From contig NC_068341.1 in NCBI RefSeq assembly GCF_014633365.1, positions 23,976,339-24,040,338 of the forward strand: a DNA stretch of 64,000 bases, written 5' to 3'. This document shows positions 36,611 through 48,445 of this stretch, one piece after another. The position numbers were made by a program, and so were the translations under genes. Source of the DNA: Diospyros lotus. Taxonomy: Eukaryota; Streptophyta; Magnoliopsida; Ericales; Ebenaceae. The notes under the pieces are model-generated. The model worked only from the letters and a program-made list of their open reading frames with translations. It made no database searches and was not told the DNA's origin. Each line of letters begins with the position of its first letter. Position 1 is the first letter of the stretch.

Positions 36611-36615
36611 AATTT

Positions 36616-36634
36616 TGGCGTTGTTGCCAGGGAG
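36616..36634 (+). other. Primer-binding site, tRNA-Asp type
   Basis: The sequence tggcgttgttgccagggag differs by CpG-decay type changes from TGGCGCCGTTGCCGGGG, the complement of the plant tRNA-Asp 3' end. It lies 5 bases after the LTR. Confidence 0.7.
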
Positions 36635-37354
36635 ATTAAGGCAAAAAAAAATGAAAAAAAAAAATAATAACTATCTCCTGATAAATCCGTCTAAACAAAA
36701 TTTTTGCATATGAGTTCATGCATTGAAGACCGCCAGGTATGCCTATCTTCTATCCTTTTATTGTCGATTGAGAACAATGCGCAATTCAAGTTGGGGGATA
36801 AGGTGTATTTAAGAATTTATTGGTTTTGAATTTAATCCATTTTGTAAATAATTTTGTTTGACTCGATAATATTGTCTTATGTGGTATATATGATTTTATT
36901 AGGCCCCTAAAAAAAATATATAAAAAATATATATATATATAAAATAAAAAATGAAAAAAATAAAAAAATTAAATAATAATAATAAATAGTATAATAAAAT
37001 TAAAAAAATATAATAATAAGAATATATAATAATAAAAAAATTAAATATATATATATATTTGAGAGAGAAAAGAGGGAGACAGAATTGACGCTGGTGGTAG
37101 CCATTTTTCTCGGGCAGTGTAATCACACTACCATATAAAGAAAGAGGCACACTGCCAAATGTTGAAAGAGGAGACGCCAAGGGTTGAAAAAACAAATGCC
37201 GAACGTTGAAAAAGGAAACTCCAGACGTGACCTTGCACTCGTGGCACGCCTCGAGCCAAGTGTGGTTGTTGGAATGGTGACTTCCATTGCCCTATAAGAG
37301 ATCCCATATCTGCATGAGGCAAGCCACACTTCTTTAAGCTCAGTCTTATCTCCT

Positions 37355-37822
37355 TTGTGTTATTCTCCGATCAGGTACTCTCATCCCTTTTGTAAGGTTC
37401 ATAGTTATTTACTTTCTTCTTATTATAGTTGTCTTTTAAAAAAAATAGATTTTCAGCTCTCAAAAGTTCGCAAGTATTATCAATCTCTCCCGCAGAATGA
37501 TTTGAAAAAAATTTATGCCGGTAGGTGTGAAAGACTTAGGTTGTCGATGCGTAATAACATCCTTGAAGATATTCGTTGGCTGATTGAAGCAAAAGTTCGA
37601 TTAGCTGGCGAAACTTCATCTAGTTTTAAGCACTTTTCAGGCTTGGGAAATAGTAGTTTTGCGAAGAAACGAAGAGCAAAAAGAGTGAATGGTTGTCACA
37701 AATATGCTCGTTGGACCTGTAACACACGATGCAAATCTGTGGGGTTTACGTCCATAAATCAAGAAGATAAAATTAGTTTTATAAATGATGGACTGAGTAA
37801 AGAGTCGTTGGATGATATCTGA
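37355..37822 (+). other. Unrecognised ORF in the LARD-like element
   Basis: The open frame of 155 codons begins at a TTG, with no ATG until well inside (in 'RLSMRNNILEDI'). It is basic (KKRRAKR near residue 103) and Cys/His-containing (GCHKYARWTCNTRC). I do not recognise it as a retroviral or host family. It could be a captured exon, a remnant of a leader ORF, or chance in AT-rich DNA. Confidence 0.25.
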
Positions 37823-38699
37823 TTGACTCTTGAGACGCATCCATGTGGAATAGTACAAAGAGAACTTCTTGCTTTATGGACCTAGTTCATAAGTGACCAC
37901 CAATGCTATAGTCTTGGGAATTTGACTAAAAACGACCCTGTTTGCCAATTTATAAGAAAATTGGATGGGAAGCCTATCCCACTTCATAGAAAGTGTTTAA
38001 GCCATTTCTAGACATAAAACTAGAGGAAGATGTGAGCCACAATCACAACTACTTGTACATACGCATGATTTTTGTTTATGTTTATTTCTTGTTGAATTCC
38101 TATATAGCTACTTTTGATCACCAAACCTCTTTCCAAGGCATACATAAGGAACAAACATAAATGGAAGGCTAGTTAGTTTGTCGAATCAATACCATATGTG
38201 TACTTTGTGGCTCTTAACTTGGGAGCGATATTTGTTACACACTTGCAGCAAGCGAACTTGGTCAAAAATTGGGAGAGCGAAAAATTAATTTGGTATATGG
38301 AGGGGAAGTCGTGGATTGAATGGTTGTGTTTCATAAGCTGCACATGGCTTGTAAGATTTATTAGTCAGACGACTTCATTGCTTTACTAGGAGGTTTTGGA
38401 ACACTTGAAGAAATCTTTTGTATAATCTCCCAGGCCAAGAGTAATCTCCATACCAAACCGATTAGACTTTTAAATGTTAACCATTTTTTCGATGGGTTGA
38501 TCTCTTTTCTTGATCAGGCTGTAGACCAAAAGTTCATTTCTTTTTCAGCAAGAAAGATTCTCATTTTCGCATCCACTATTGAGGAGCTGCTAGAGAAATT
38601 ATACGCTTGTGTTCCATAACACGATCCTTATGAGCCTCGGATAGACTGGTCTAAGGCAATCAGTAACAAGTGCCAAAAGGATCCGATTAATTTAGATTT

Positions 38700-39000
38700 A
38701 TTACTGTAAGGAGTGCTCTTTGTCAAGATGGCTGAGTAGAGAGTACTTTTTATACTCTTGAGACACATCTATTTATTTTACAACTTACAGAATTTTTCTT
38801 GGTTGTGTTCCTAAAAAGAAAAATAATAATAATTAATTAATTAATTAAAAAAAAACTATGGAATGTTGTTAGGCAAGTCTATGATAAGATAACTGAGTAA
38901 GGAGTACTTTTTGTACTCTTGAAAAGCATTTTGTTTATCTTATGACTTGCATGAAATTTTTATTTTGGTGTGAAAATATAAATATATATATATACATATA
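38700..39000. repeat. Internal direct duplication in the LARD-like element
   Basis: Two versions of 'gagta.ggagtactttt.tactcttga.a...catt...tttatcttat.acttgca' lie near 38732-38795 and 38890-38955. A weaker third match is near 37795. They are separated by an (AATT)n run at about 38825-38845. Confidence 0.5.
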
Positions 39001-39150
39001 TATGATATGCTTATTTGTTTGTTTGAGTTTTAGCAGTTCACAGTAAATCTATGGACTTGTGGAGTTACAAGTATTCCTAACAACCCTATTTTATTACTGC
39101 AATTCAGGTTGGAAGGTGTAAGGTGTAGTTATAAATTATCTGGTTCATGT

Positions 39151-41317
39151 TGTAACACCCCAAATTTTTCGGACGTGTTATAACTTAGGATTTCGGGAAT
39201 ATAAAAATTTTTCATGTCACAATAGCTGTCATACATCACACAATATCCCAAAAACCCTAATTTTCACCTTCTTAACTTAATAAACCCAATAATCGAATAG
39301 CTAAGACAGGCGTTAAAATCTCGAATGCGGAAGCTAGATCGAACCTGATATGGTTCACAACCATAATACTTTATTTATCATAAAATTGTTCAAGATGTCT
39401 ACAAAATATATTACATGAACATCATCAAGTGATAACTGAACATCTTAAACATATCCAAAATTACATAGGTTCGCACATAAACAAAAATATGCTAATCATG
39501 CTACAGACAGTAATTTAAGCTAATTCTTTAGCTACCTCCTTTCCCTTAGAGCCGCTCGTCGAGCCTGGAACGTTTGAATATTTCAGGGACATAGTCCAAT
39601 TAGAAGATGAATCTTTTAGTGAGAAACTTCAAAAATAGTTTATATCGATGCATGATCAGGTACAAAATGTATGAGAAGACAAGGAGAACTACTCCGAAGT
39701 GCCTCGTGAACATGTTAGCCTCCTCTAACGAGAGCTTTCTCAATGGCGCACGCATAGCGCCTCTCGGGAGGTCCCTAACCATGTCACTTCGGCCCGACCT
39801 GATAGAACTCATGCAAGCACCACATCCGTTGTTCCTTAGACTCACGGTCTTCCCCATGAGAGCTTTCTTGATGGCGCACGCACGCCTCTTGGGGGATATC
39901 CGACTTTTGCCTTCGGCCAACAACAAATAGGTACAACAGTATGGCCACACGAATTTTATAAATGCAACAGTTAAAAAGCCAACAACATATATTTTTAGGA
40001 AAAGAAATACATTTCATATATGCAACATGATTTCACGTAAGAGAATAATAAGAGTTTACGTATAAAAACTTCACGAAACACGTCTCATGCAATAGAAGTC
40101 TCTCATAAGAGAATAAAAGATAAGATTTGGAGTGTAGGAGTCTCACCTTATTGGTTTATCTCTTGGACGGTATAATTTCACAGCAAACAGCCTAGGTTTC
40201 TACAGAAAACACATGTTTTAGTAAACCTAACCTCAAATATTTTTATATAGGGTTGAGGGGAATTAAATTAGGGACAAAACTAGAAATTTGAAGGAAAATG
40301 GGCCCCTCACACGCCCCTGGAAGATGGCTTATGCGCCTTCACGCGCAGCCACTTCCGGCGCGTGTATCTCATGCGCTGCTATCAGATTTCAGACAACATT
40401 GTGTGGTTTTTGTATTTCGGCTATATCTCCCTCGTTTAACTCCGATTCGACCCCCATTTGAACCTATGCGACCCTCTCTTCCCCTTCTACAGGATTATGA
40501 AAAAAAATTGGACTTAGCTAGCTTTTTTGCTGACTGATTTTGGCAAACTCCGGCGAAGGCTCGTAACTCCGACGAGGCTCGTTCTCCCCAACTTCTCCTT
40601 CGATTCCTTCCCGCCTTGTTGCCGAACTTCTTACTCTCTCTTTAGAGAAAGCTCCTCCTCTTAGAGTGCCTCAACTCTCAAAGTTGTTTGGAATGATTTG
40701 AGAACAACCCATGGTGCCTATTTATAGATTTCTCCAACCAATCACATTATACCACTTGTCACAATCTTAGCCATGGACTCCAAAGACTCAAACCTATAAT
40801 TGAATGGCTTTTGAAATCCAAAGCTAGAATGAATTCAACTTTTGAAATCAAAGCTAATTCCCCAAAAATCTTCCAAATGACATTTTGGCCCTTATTTCAA
40901 GTCCTCAACTTTAATATTTTACCACATAAGCTCTTAATTTTATCCTTATTTCGTTTGGATAATTCTCTAATTACAATTACACCCTCAAACATCAAATTTA
41001 TCGAGATACTTAAAATCTTAAAATTAATAACTCAAAATTGCTCGATATGTACGATTTTTGAGAAGCCTTTACCATCATTCGGTCTTTTCAGGCTATAACT
41101 TAGCTTAACCGAAAATCGTCTCTTATTTTATTTCTTTTAGCGCCATAAATATCGCCTCGAGATGCTCGTCAAAAATATACCTTTATCCTCAGATATCTAA
41201 GCTCCAGGGCACTCCCTACAGTCGATTTGGTGACTTACTGCCCTTTCAAACCCATTTTTCGGTATTTTAAACTCACTTAAAATACATGGCAACCTTACGA
41301 AAATATGGGATATTACA
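39151..41317 (-). repeat. 3' LTR of the minus-strand Tekay-like element
   Basis: 2,167 bp, beginning TGTAATATCCC on the minus strand and ending GGTGTTACA. GC-rich patch at about 40300-40380 ('cacgcgcagccacttccggcg'). Nearly co-linear with 57380-59549. Confidence 0.9.
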
Positions 41318-41336
41318 ATCTACTCCCCTTAAAAGA
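41318..41336 (-). other. Polypurine tract of the minus-strand Tekay-like element
   Basis: The reverse complement reads attcttttaaggggagtag just upstream of the 3' LTR. It is preceded by 'gaggacgaaatt', the common chromovirus lead-in. Confidence 0.8.
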
Positions 41337-41639
41337 ATTTCGTCCTCGAAATTGGCTCATACACGTAATCTCCAAAGATCAAAATAAGCCATTTCACAGC
41401 CCGGACATATCACATAGTCCACAAAATTCCAAATTTTCATTCTAACTTTTCGGTGGTGAGCAAACAAGAACGGCCAACAACCATACCTTAACAGTTGACA
41501 GCTAACACCCATACATCTAGTATCCCCCTCGTCATCCTGACGTGGGATCACTCCTCCCCTAAGGAAATCCGACGCACCTGCTGGCAGAGGCTTCCTCACC
41601 TCCAGTGGTCCGGACTTTCCCATCCTAGGTATGGACTGC

Positions 41640-42480
41640 CCCACCCACTCGGTTCAACCATAGAGACTGCTCGATTGAGGGTCCAGTGGTCGATAGTTTT
41701 GGTATATCGGGCGACCGATAGTGTTATTCCACCACAAACCACATAAGAAGCCATTCCGACGCTGTCGTGGTAACATGAACTCATCCAATGGTAGGTGCTC
41801 CTCCCAAACTTTTGGTATGCACATACTACCCCGAAACTTGAGAATGTCATCTCGCATCTCAAAAATCAGAACCCCTGGGTTGGCCACACTCATCTATCCA
41901 TAGATGTATACACCGGTCACCCCCACTAGTTTCTAGTATCTCAGTCTCCAGATCAAGCAGAACCGCCAGGTCCGCTATCAAGATGGACGAACCCTTCAGC
42001 ACTAAACTCACTAACATCAAGCTCAAAAGCCTCAACAGTGGCCACCCCTGGGCCATCAACCCGAGCACCTCATTGGCACGCCTCGGGTGATACAAAAAGT
42101 GAAGTTATAGTCCTTCAAGAGCTCCATCCACAATCGCTACCTCATGTTTAGCTCTTTCTGCGAGAACACATACCTCAGACTTTTGTGGTCTGTGAACACC
42201 TCAAACATCTTATCGCATCGATAGTGCTTCCATAACCTCAAGAGCACATACCTCAACTGCCAGCACCTAGTCACACATCGGGTAACTTACCTTCTGCCTC
42301 GACGTGATCCACACACGATCATAAGGTTATGTTGCATCAACACGCAACCCAATCCTTTGAGCTATCACAAGCTCTTACTGCATCCGACAAACCATTTTCA
42401 CTTGACTCTCCTCACGAGTCCTGACATGGATATAACTACTCCAGAAATTCTCTTCACGAATCTCTGACAATAGTTTGCCA
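41640..42480 (-). pseudogene. pol remnant: RT/RNase H junction, RNase H, integrase zinc region
   Basis: In minus-strand order: 'LANYCQRFVKRISG' (about 42480-42400) corresponds to the [13 protein letters not shown] segment at the RT-RNase H junction. DSSKDWVAC and 'KVSYPMCD.VLAVEVCALEV' correspond to the RNase H start and the [13 protein letters not shown] region. FEVFTDHKSLRYVFSQKELN (about 42215-42156) is intact RNase H sequence, and the segment beginning WMELLKDYNFT follows it. 'DDILKFRGSMCIP' and a WW-N-N-x-K/R-like block (about 41880-41640) correspond to the integrase zinc-binding region. Stops and frameshifts are frequent. All matches are to the family as represented by the intact-order copy at 49109-53602. 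Confidence 0.75.
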
Positions 42481-43124
42481 ATTTCAACATACTTTCAATC
42501 TTTTCATAGATAGCTTAGGGATCCTATCACAAAGCTCTAGTCCCTTTGTCACTTCTGGCACTATTTCCCGTACCAGGCGTAATTCCAAACCTCATGGATC
42601 CTTGGGTCACACATCTCCGAGGACTCCATATTCCTCCCCATAGGTGTCAAGATCACCATCAGACAACCCATAGGTTCGGCTTCTACTCTCAACGAAATCT
42701 CACTATAGTCTTGAGTTACGCACCTCAAACCATTACATAAATATTTTGAAGATCTGCCTTTTAGCTATCTCGATAACGATTTGGGTCCCATGCGGTTGCC
42801 TATGGCATAACCTATCCACATGTCCCTTCTCACAGATCGTACCCAGACTTTTGATCATCGCGTGTCTTCCTTACACGGATATACTGTCATCTCAATCAAA
42901 TCATCATGTCTCAAATCATGGACAATCAAAGTTTCCAACTCAAAACCTCTACGAGGCTCAAGACTTCACCTTTGCCTTTTTATTGTTTAAGTTGACATAA
43001 CTCATTCCCATGAGTCGTTTCCTCAAAGTAACCTTACCTCAATTTCCAAAATCCAAGGAACTTTCCTTTCCTCAATTTAGACAGTTCAAAAACCTTCTTC
43101 CTCAACTTCTTCGGGCTTATCAGA

Positions 43125-43340
43125 CTTTTGGGCGGCATCCACACCTCCCTCACCCCCATCCAGGGCCAGCGTTCACCCACACCCTTTTCCAACGACGAAC
43201 CTGGGGTTACCCATCTTGCCTACAGGACTTTTGGGTGGCATTCACACCTCCCTCACCTTATCATGGCTAAGGTTCTGGGCCTACCAAACTTTTGGGCAGG
43301 TCACACACCTCCCTCACCCCATCACACGGCCAAGGTTCTC
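43125..43340. repeat. Three tandem copies of a ~70-80 bp unit
   Basis: The phrase 'acttttgggNggcatncacacctccctcacccc' recurs near 43130, 43210 and 43290 with 'atcNNggccaaggttct' between. It lies in the interior of the minus-strand Tekay-like element. Confidence 0.65.
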
Positions 43341-43553
43341 GTATGGGTGATCACAAGGCTAGGGTCTCCCTTTAGCTTATTGGAAGTCAACTCTAAGACG
43401 TGACTTCCTTGCATACACTCAGTATGTTTCAAATCCTCGAACTCACTAGGCTCCTCAGAATTCTTAGCTTAAATCCCAAGATTCATAGTGGCTTTGCACA
43501 TCTAACCACATACAACTTTCTGCTCATTTATCAGGTTCTAACAACGTTAACCT

Positions 43554-45246
43554 TGTTGTATCATATTTTTTGTTATATGAGAAAAAGTGGTTGTTGTGAA
43601 ATTTGTTTTTGAAGAAAATCATATTTTGAAATAGGTTGTCATATTTCGAAACAATGCATAAAGAGATTTTAGGCGCGAAACCTTGTATGTTTGAAAGAAT
43701 CCAAATGCTTGTATGATGTTTCGAAACCAAGTGTCCATGTTTCGAAACACTGTTCTTATAGGTTTCATTGTTTGCAAAATCTGCATATCATGTTTCGAAA
43801 CCTATACTGATTTTAAGAAGCATGTTTCCAAAACCTAGCCTATCATGTTTCGAAACCTAAGTCTCTGCTTGCATAACATTCAATCGTTTATAAGTTGCTT
43901 AATGTTTTTCAAAGAAGTTTTTTTTTAAGCATGTTTCGAAACCTCTCATCTATGTTTTGAAACTTCTGACTATATGTCAGTAGATTCTTTTCAAAACAAT
44001 GCAGCATGGGAGCTAAACATTTACTTAAATAAAAAGGCTTTAAATTCATTTTAAAATGTTTTCTCCATGCCCTGCAAATTGATTTATTAAATGGTTGAGT
44101 GGAGACCTATTTTATATTCAAATGTCCATAAGATTCCTTAAGAATCTTGTCTCCCACTTGTCTATGTCTCTAAGTGCTTTGTCCAGCTGGAAGCTGTGAT
44201 GTTTTGAAACCTGAGGGTCATGTTTCGAAACCTTGGTCTAGTTCTTTGATGTTTTGAAGTACAGTATGTATGTTTCAAAACCTACTCTCCTGAACTTGTC
44301 TCTAACGGCTATTTTAAGTCAGAACTTTGCTTTCCAACACATATATAGTAGATCCTCAAGATGCAAAGACAGACACCACACTCAAGACAAGAAAGAGCCG
44401 AGCACTTATCTATCTATACTCAAAAGAGACACAAGTTGCACTCACAAGCACATGTGAACGAAAACAGTTTAGAAGGGTTTCTACGAAGATCCTTTGTATC
44501 CATCTTCAAAGTGTGCTGTGTGAAGTGAAAAAGGAGAAGCAAGCTACAAGCATTCTTTCATCTATACTCTCCAATCTTCAACCAAAGAGGTTTGTATAGC
44601 CGAGTTTTGGTAAGTCGTTTTCATTACGCAAACCCATTGGGCTGTAAGAGATAAATTTTACTTATCTCATTTAAAGTTGTAAAGGTTTGAGTTGAGCCTA
44701 AAACTCACAAGTTGTAAGGTTCAAATTTATCCCAAAAAAGCTCATTGTGGTGAAGGTTTGAGTTAAGCTATAAAAACTCACCGTGTAAGGTTTTAGGGTG
44801 AACCGTGGTAAAACCCTTGGTGCGTTGATCACTAAGTAAAAGTGATTGTGGTTGAAAATCCTTCAAGTGGGTAAGCTTGAAGGTAGTGGAGTAGGCGGGT
44901 GCCGAACCACTATAAATCTCGTGTGCTCCTGTCTTGTTCATCCTATTGATTTATTGGTGCTATCAGTGCACTCAAAAGAATCATTTTTCAAAAGTAAAAG
45001 AAGTTTCAAAATAAGCTAACCAGAGAACCAGGTTTCGAAACATATTGCAGTTGGTTTCGAAACATACCTTCCAGTGAGTAAGATTTCGAAACATACTTAA
45101 CAGAGAGGCCAGTTTCGAAACATACTTCTTCAAGTTTCGAAACCTGGTATCTTGCTTAGCTAAAATTCGTCAAGTTTGTCTAAAATCACCCAAATCCCAA
45201 TTCATCCCTCCTCTTGGGATATTTCTTCCATTACATAGAACTAACA
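43554..45246 (+). mobile_element. Solo LTR, SIRE/Maximus-like copia
   Basis: Starts TGTTGTATCATATTTTTTG and ends CATAGAACTAACA, flanked by perfect AACCT duplications (43549-43553, 45247-45251). The segment 'ggtagtggagtaggcgggtgccgaaccactataaat' (44884-44919) and the terminal 'caattcatccctcctcttggg' are typical of SIRE-type copia LTRs as I know them. It contains at least twelve exact TTTCGAAAC motifs. ORFs inside are incidental. Confidence 0.82.
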
Positions 45247-45599
45247 AACCTCTATGGTATTCCTCATGCAAACCTTCTCTTAGGTTTACTCTGAGTCCAC
45301 AATCTCTAAATCTCCAAGCCCCACTGGCACACTAAACTGTAGTCACAAATTTTGTTGACTAGGTATCTCATCATTCCTTTTATGGTTGTTACGACCTATC
45401 AAACAACTCTTGCCTTTTTGGCACACAAACTCTTCCTTGAACTGAGATTTCCATCTCACAACTTGTCGTTAAGGCTTTAGGCTGGTCATGCCTTATTACC
45501 TGAAATTTCACTTACCGAGAATCCACTGACTCTCATATTTCGTTCATCAGATCTAGCTGACTATCGACATGCGACTATCAAATTAGTTCCTCTTAGGCA

Positions 45600-45830
45600 C
45601 TACATTTACCGTCATCCAGCACACAAGCTGTTGCCATCAACCCGGTCACATAATAAGCTTGCTCCTACACTAAGCATCAACCCCCACACGGGTATGCCTC
45701 GGGTGAAACTGCACAGTCCCGTCGTAGTTCTCCAAGAACTATCATTCATTGTCGCTACCACGAGTCTAACTCCTTCTACACGAACATTCATTCTAGGCAT
45801 CATCGCGGCCAATGATTCCATGCATCTTTC
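45600..45830 (-). pseudogene. Second copy of an RNase H C-terminal fragment
   Basis: The minus strand here ('gagttagactcgtggtagcgacaatgaatg...tttcacccgaggcatacccgtg') aligns with 42060-42170 of the same element. Both cover the segment from ELNMR to YHP..AN of gypsy RNase H. It is more degraded than the first copy. It implies an internal duplication or a second pol remnant within the minus-strand element. Confidence 0.6.
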
Positions 45831-45908
45831 CTGTCTATTTCATACGTAAGGTAGCTTTTCCTTTACGCCACCCAACTCTTTCTTTAAGGCAATTGCAAAC
45901 ACGACCAC

Positions 45909-48246
45909 TATAATACCCAGCATTAAATATTAAGAGAATTTTTGGAAATTATGGGATCAAAATGGAATTTACAATAGTTCCGGGCTTAAGTGCAATATTC
46001 AAAACTTAAACGAAAGACGAATGACTAAGTTAGGATGAGCCAATTAAGGTGAAATGGCACAATTGGGCGATATTTGATATAAATCAAGAGATTCCGAAGA
46101 GTTGAAGTCAAAAGCACACAATTAGGAGCGTCCGGGCAAAAGTGCAGATTTTGTAAACTGCCCAAGGGAGGCCGAGATGGCAAGTTTTTTCAGAAATTCC
46201 AAAGGGAAATGGAAAATACAGAACTTGAGGGCCGTTGTGGAAGTATTAGAAAGTCTAAGGGTATCTAAGAAAGGGAGCAAATTCAATTAAAAGAAGGCTG
46301 GGGGCTAAAATGCAATTTTTGCAAAATTTCTTGGTGTGAAACCGACCGGCCGCTTGTGGCCGCCGGCGGTCGCTTCTGGGGCATCGGGCAGGTCGCCTGA
46401 GGGCTCTAGGCTAGCCTCCAGACGATGATGAGCTCGATGGGAGCTTCCATTGGCCGGAAAAGGGTTGGATTTGATAGGACCACTCTATCTTGCTCGTCCT
46501 TATCCCTTAAGCCCAGATCTAGCCTCTAAACCAATCGAAAAACACCAAATCGAGTATAAAAGGGGGTTCTCAGTCGAGGGTGTCAAAAACAAAAATGGCT
46601 GAAATTTCTTGTGTTTTTGCTTGAATCGAGCTTGAGGGATAAGGGGTTTTTGTTCCTTAGGTCGAGAGGGTCATTTCTGGAGCATTTGGAGTCGATTGGT
46701 GTAGGATAAGTGGGTGATTTTGGAGTTGGCTGGAAAATCGGGCTTGCCGATGCCGCGACCTGCAACTGGGTTTTAAACCCACCTCTGGCCACTTTTTTCG
46801 ACGAGTAAAGGGTCCATTGGGGTCGCCTTGAAGAGATCTACAAGACCCTGTAGAAATTTGGAGCGTTGGAGGTCGCCGGAGCCGGAGAAGAAGGCCGGAG
46901 AAGAAGACTGTGCGGCGGCGCGTGGCTCCCACTCGCAGGACCTCGGGGTGGCGCGTGAGGTAGGGTTTTTGTGTGTTTTTAATTTCAGAATTTAGGTAGA
47001 ATTATTTTAGGAATTATCATGGAAAAATATTTTGTAAAAGTTGATGTTAGGTATTTTTAATGAATTTTTGAAGGTATAAATGCTTGAAAAATAAATAAAA
47101 ATAGAGAAAATTGTGGAAAAATAGAAACGTTGATTCCAAAGGTCTTGAATGGTGAAATAGGAGTCAATTGGGTCGTTAGAAGAAGGATTACGCGATTTTC
47201 AAGGTGTGGCACATTTTTCGAGGTAAAATTTGGACTTTTCCGAATTGAGGTGAGTGGTTTGATTTTAGCTTTACCTTGTCTTGGAAGTGTTTTTAAATGC
47301 TTGTGGTGAGTTCTAGCGAGCGGTTTCGCCCTCCTAGACTTAGATTGTTTTACTAGGCTTTTACTTATGAACACTGTGTCGACATTCGCTGCATTGCATT
47401 AACTGTTTTACTTTAAAATGTTGGTGCATGGCGTGTGAATTTTTATATCGTTTGGGGTCAAGTTTCATTGCATTGTTGGGTTCATACGGGGCAGGACGGG
47501 GTCTTCTTAGGAATGGGACACGGTTAGTCCTGGTGATCGGGTGACACGGTAGGGCATCCGGGACTGGTAACCGAGTGACACGGTAGGGCACCCGGGGATT
47601 AAGTATGTCAGGGAAATTTCTCAAGTTTGACGTGTCATGCATGTTGTCGTTTAGTATGCCATGCTCATGTGTCTTTCATGCATTATATAAACTGTTTCAT
47701 GCCTTCACTTAGATATTTCATCATCTAACCTGGGTTATGCCCCTGGAACATTCAACGTTCCAGTTAGGGACAGCTGCGAGGTCAAGGACGAGGCCGGAGA
47801 GCCAATGGTGTTTATGTGATAGTCGTTGTATCATTTGGTAGTATAGGAACTTATTTTGCTATATGTATGAACAATCGTACCTCGGTGTTGTAAACATTTT
47901 GTAACGATGTTATATGTATGTTGGTAGGAAACATCTTGTGTGTAACACGTGGTAGGCCACGTTATTTTGATGGTTAAGTATTCCGCTATATTTATAATGT
48001 CTCGTTTAGTTATGATTTTGTTATTGTTAACTAAACGAGTAAGACTGGAACTCTCGGGATATATATATCTGCATGTGAAAATTGTTCTTGAAATCACCGC
48101 GGGTGCCGGCTGTAGTTTTGGCGACAAGTGTTTCATCAACATGTGAAGATTGTGCTCTCAGGCGCCGCGAGAGACGGACTCGAAAAAAAAAAAAAAACCC
48201 GGGAATTTCCTTATAGTGACACGCCTGTATAGGGTGGGGTGTTACA
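45909..48246 (+). repeat. 5' LTR of the chromovirus
   Basis: Starts TATAATACCC (the TG start has become TA; the 3' LTR keeps TG) and ends GGGTGTTACA. A segment at 46480-46554 is inverted relative to the 3' LTR, directly upstream of the TATA box. It contains two copies of a ~33-bp 'tggt.atcgggtgacacggtagggca.ccggg' repeat (47530-47596) and a run of 15 A near 48183. Confidence 0.95.
46555..46561 (+). promoter_or_regulatory. LTR TATA box
   Basis: TATAAAA within 'cgagtataaaaggggg' in the 5' LTR. The same box is at 54360-54366 in the 3' LTR. Sequence just upstream differs completely because of the inversion at 46480-46554. Confidence 0.7.
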
Positions 48247-48248
48247 AT

Positions 48249-48260
48249 TGGTATCAGAGC
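48249..48260 (+). other. Primer-binding site, initiator Met tRNA type
   Basis: TGGTATCAGAGC, two bases after the 5' LTR: the standard primer site of plant chromoviruses and many copia elements. Confidence 0.95.
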
Positions 48261-48445
48261 CAGGTTAAAACCCTAGGATGGTTAAGCTAGGTTATTGAAC
48301 TTAGCACGGTTAGGTTTGTTAACTTAGAACAGGGATATGGATTCTAGGTGACATATGAAAACTTTAGGAAACACTTGTTTGAGGTTTCTGAGAAAATCTT
48401 TGTGTATTATTAGTAGAAAATGGTGGATCAAGTACTGCTGTCGCA

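Noticed and set aside
36790..36810. 'caagttgggggataaggtg' as a second polypurine tract and LTR start
   Set aside because: It resembles the tract at 60871, but no LTR-like sequence follows, so I treat it as chance or a leader element.
39600..39950. ORFs of about 107-145 codons repeated at 39600-39950 and 57829-58266
   Set aside because: They lie in the two LTR copies of the minus-strand Tekay-like element, are open on both strands, and match no family.
43554..45246. TTTCGAAAC array considered as a CRISPR-like or regulatory repeat locus
   Set aside because: Spacing is irregular, the units are short palindromes, and the whole lies in a plant LTR with a TSD; a CRISPR array is excluded.
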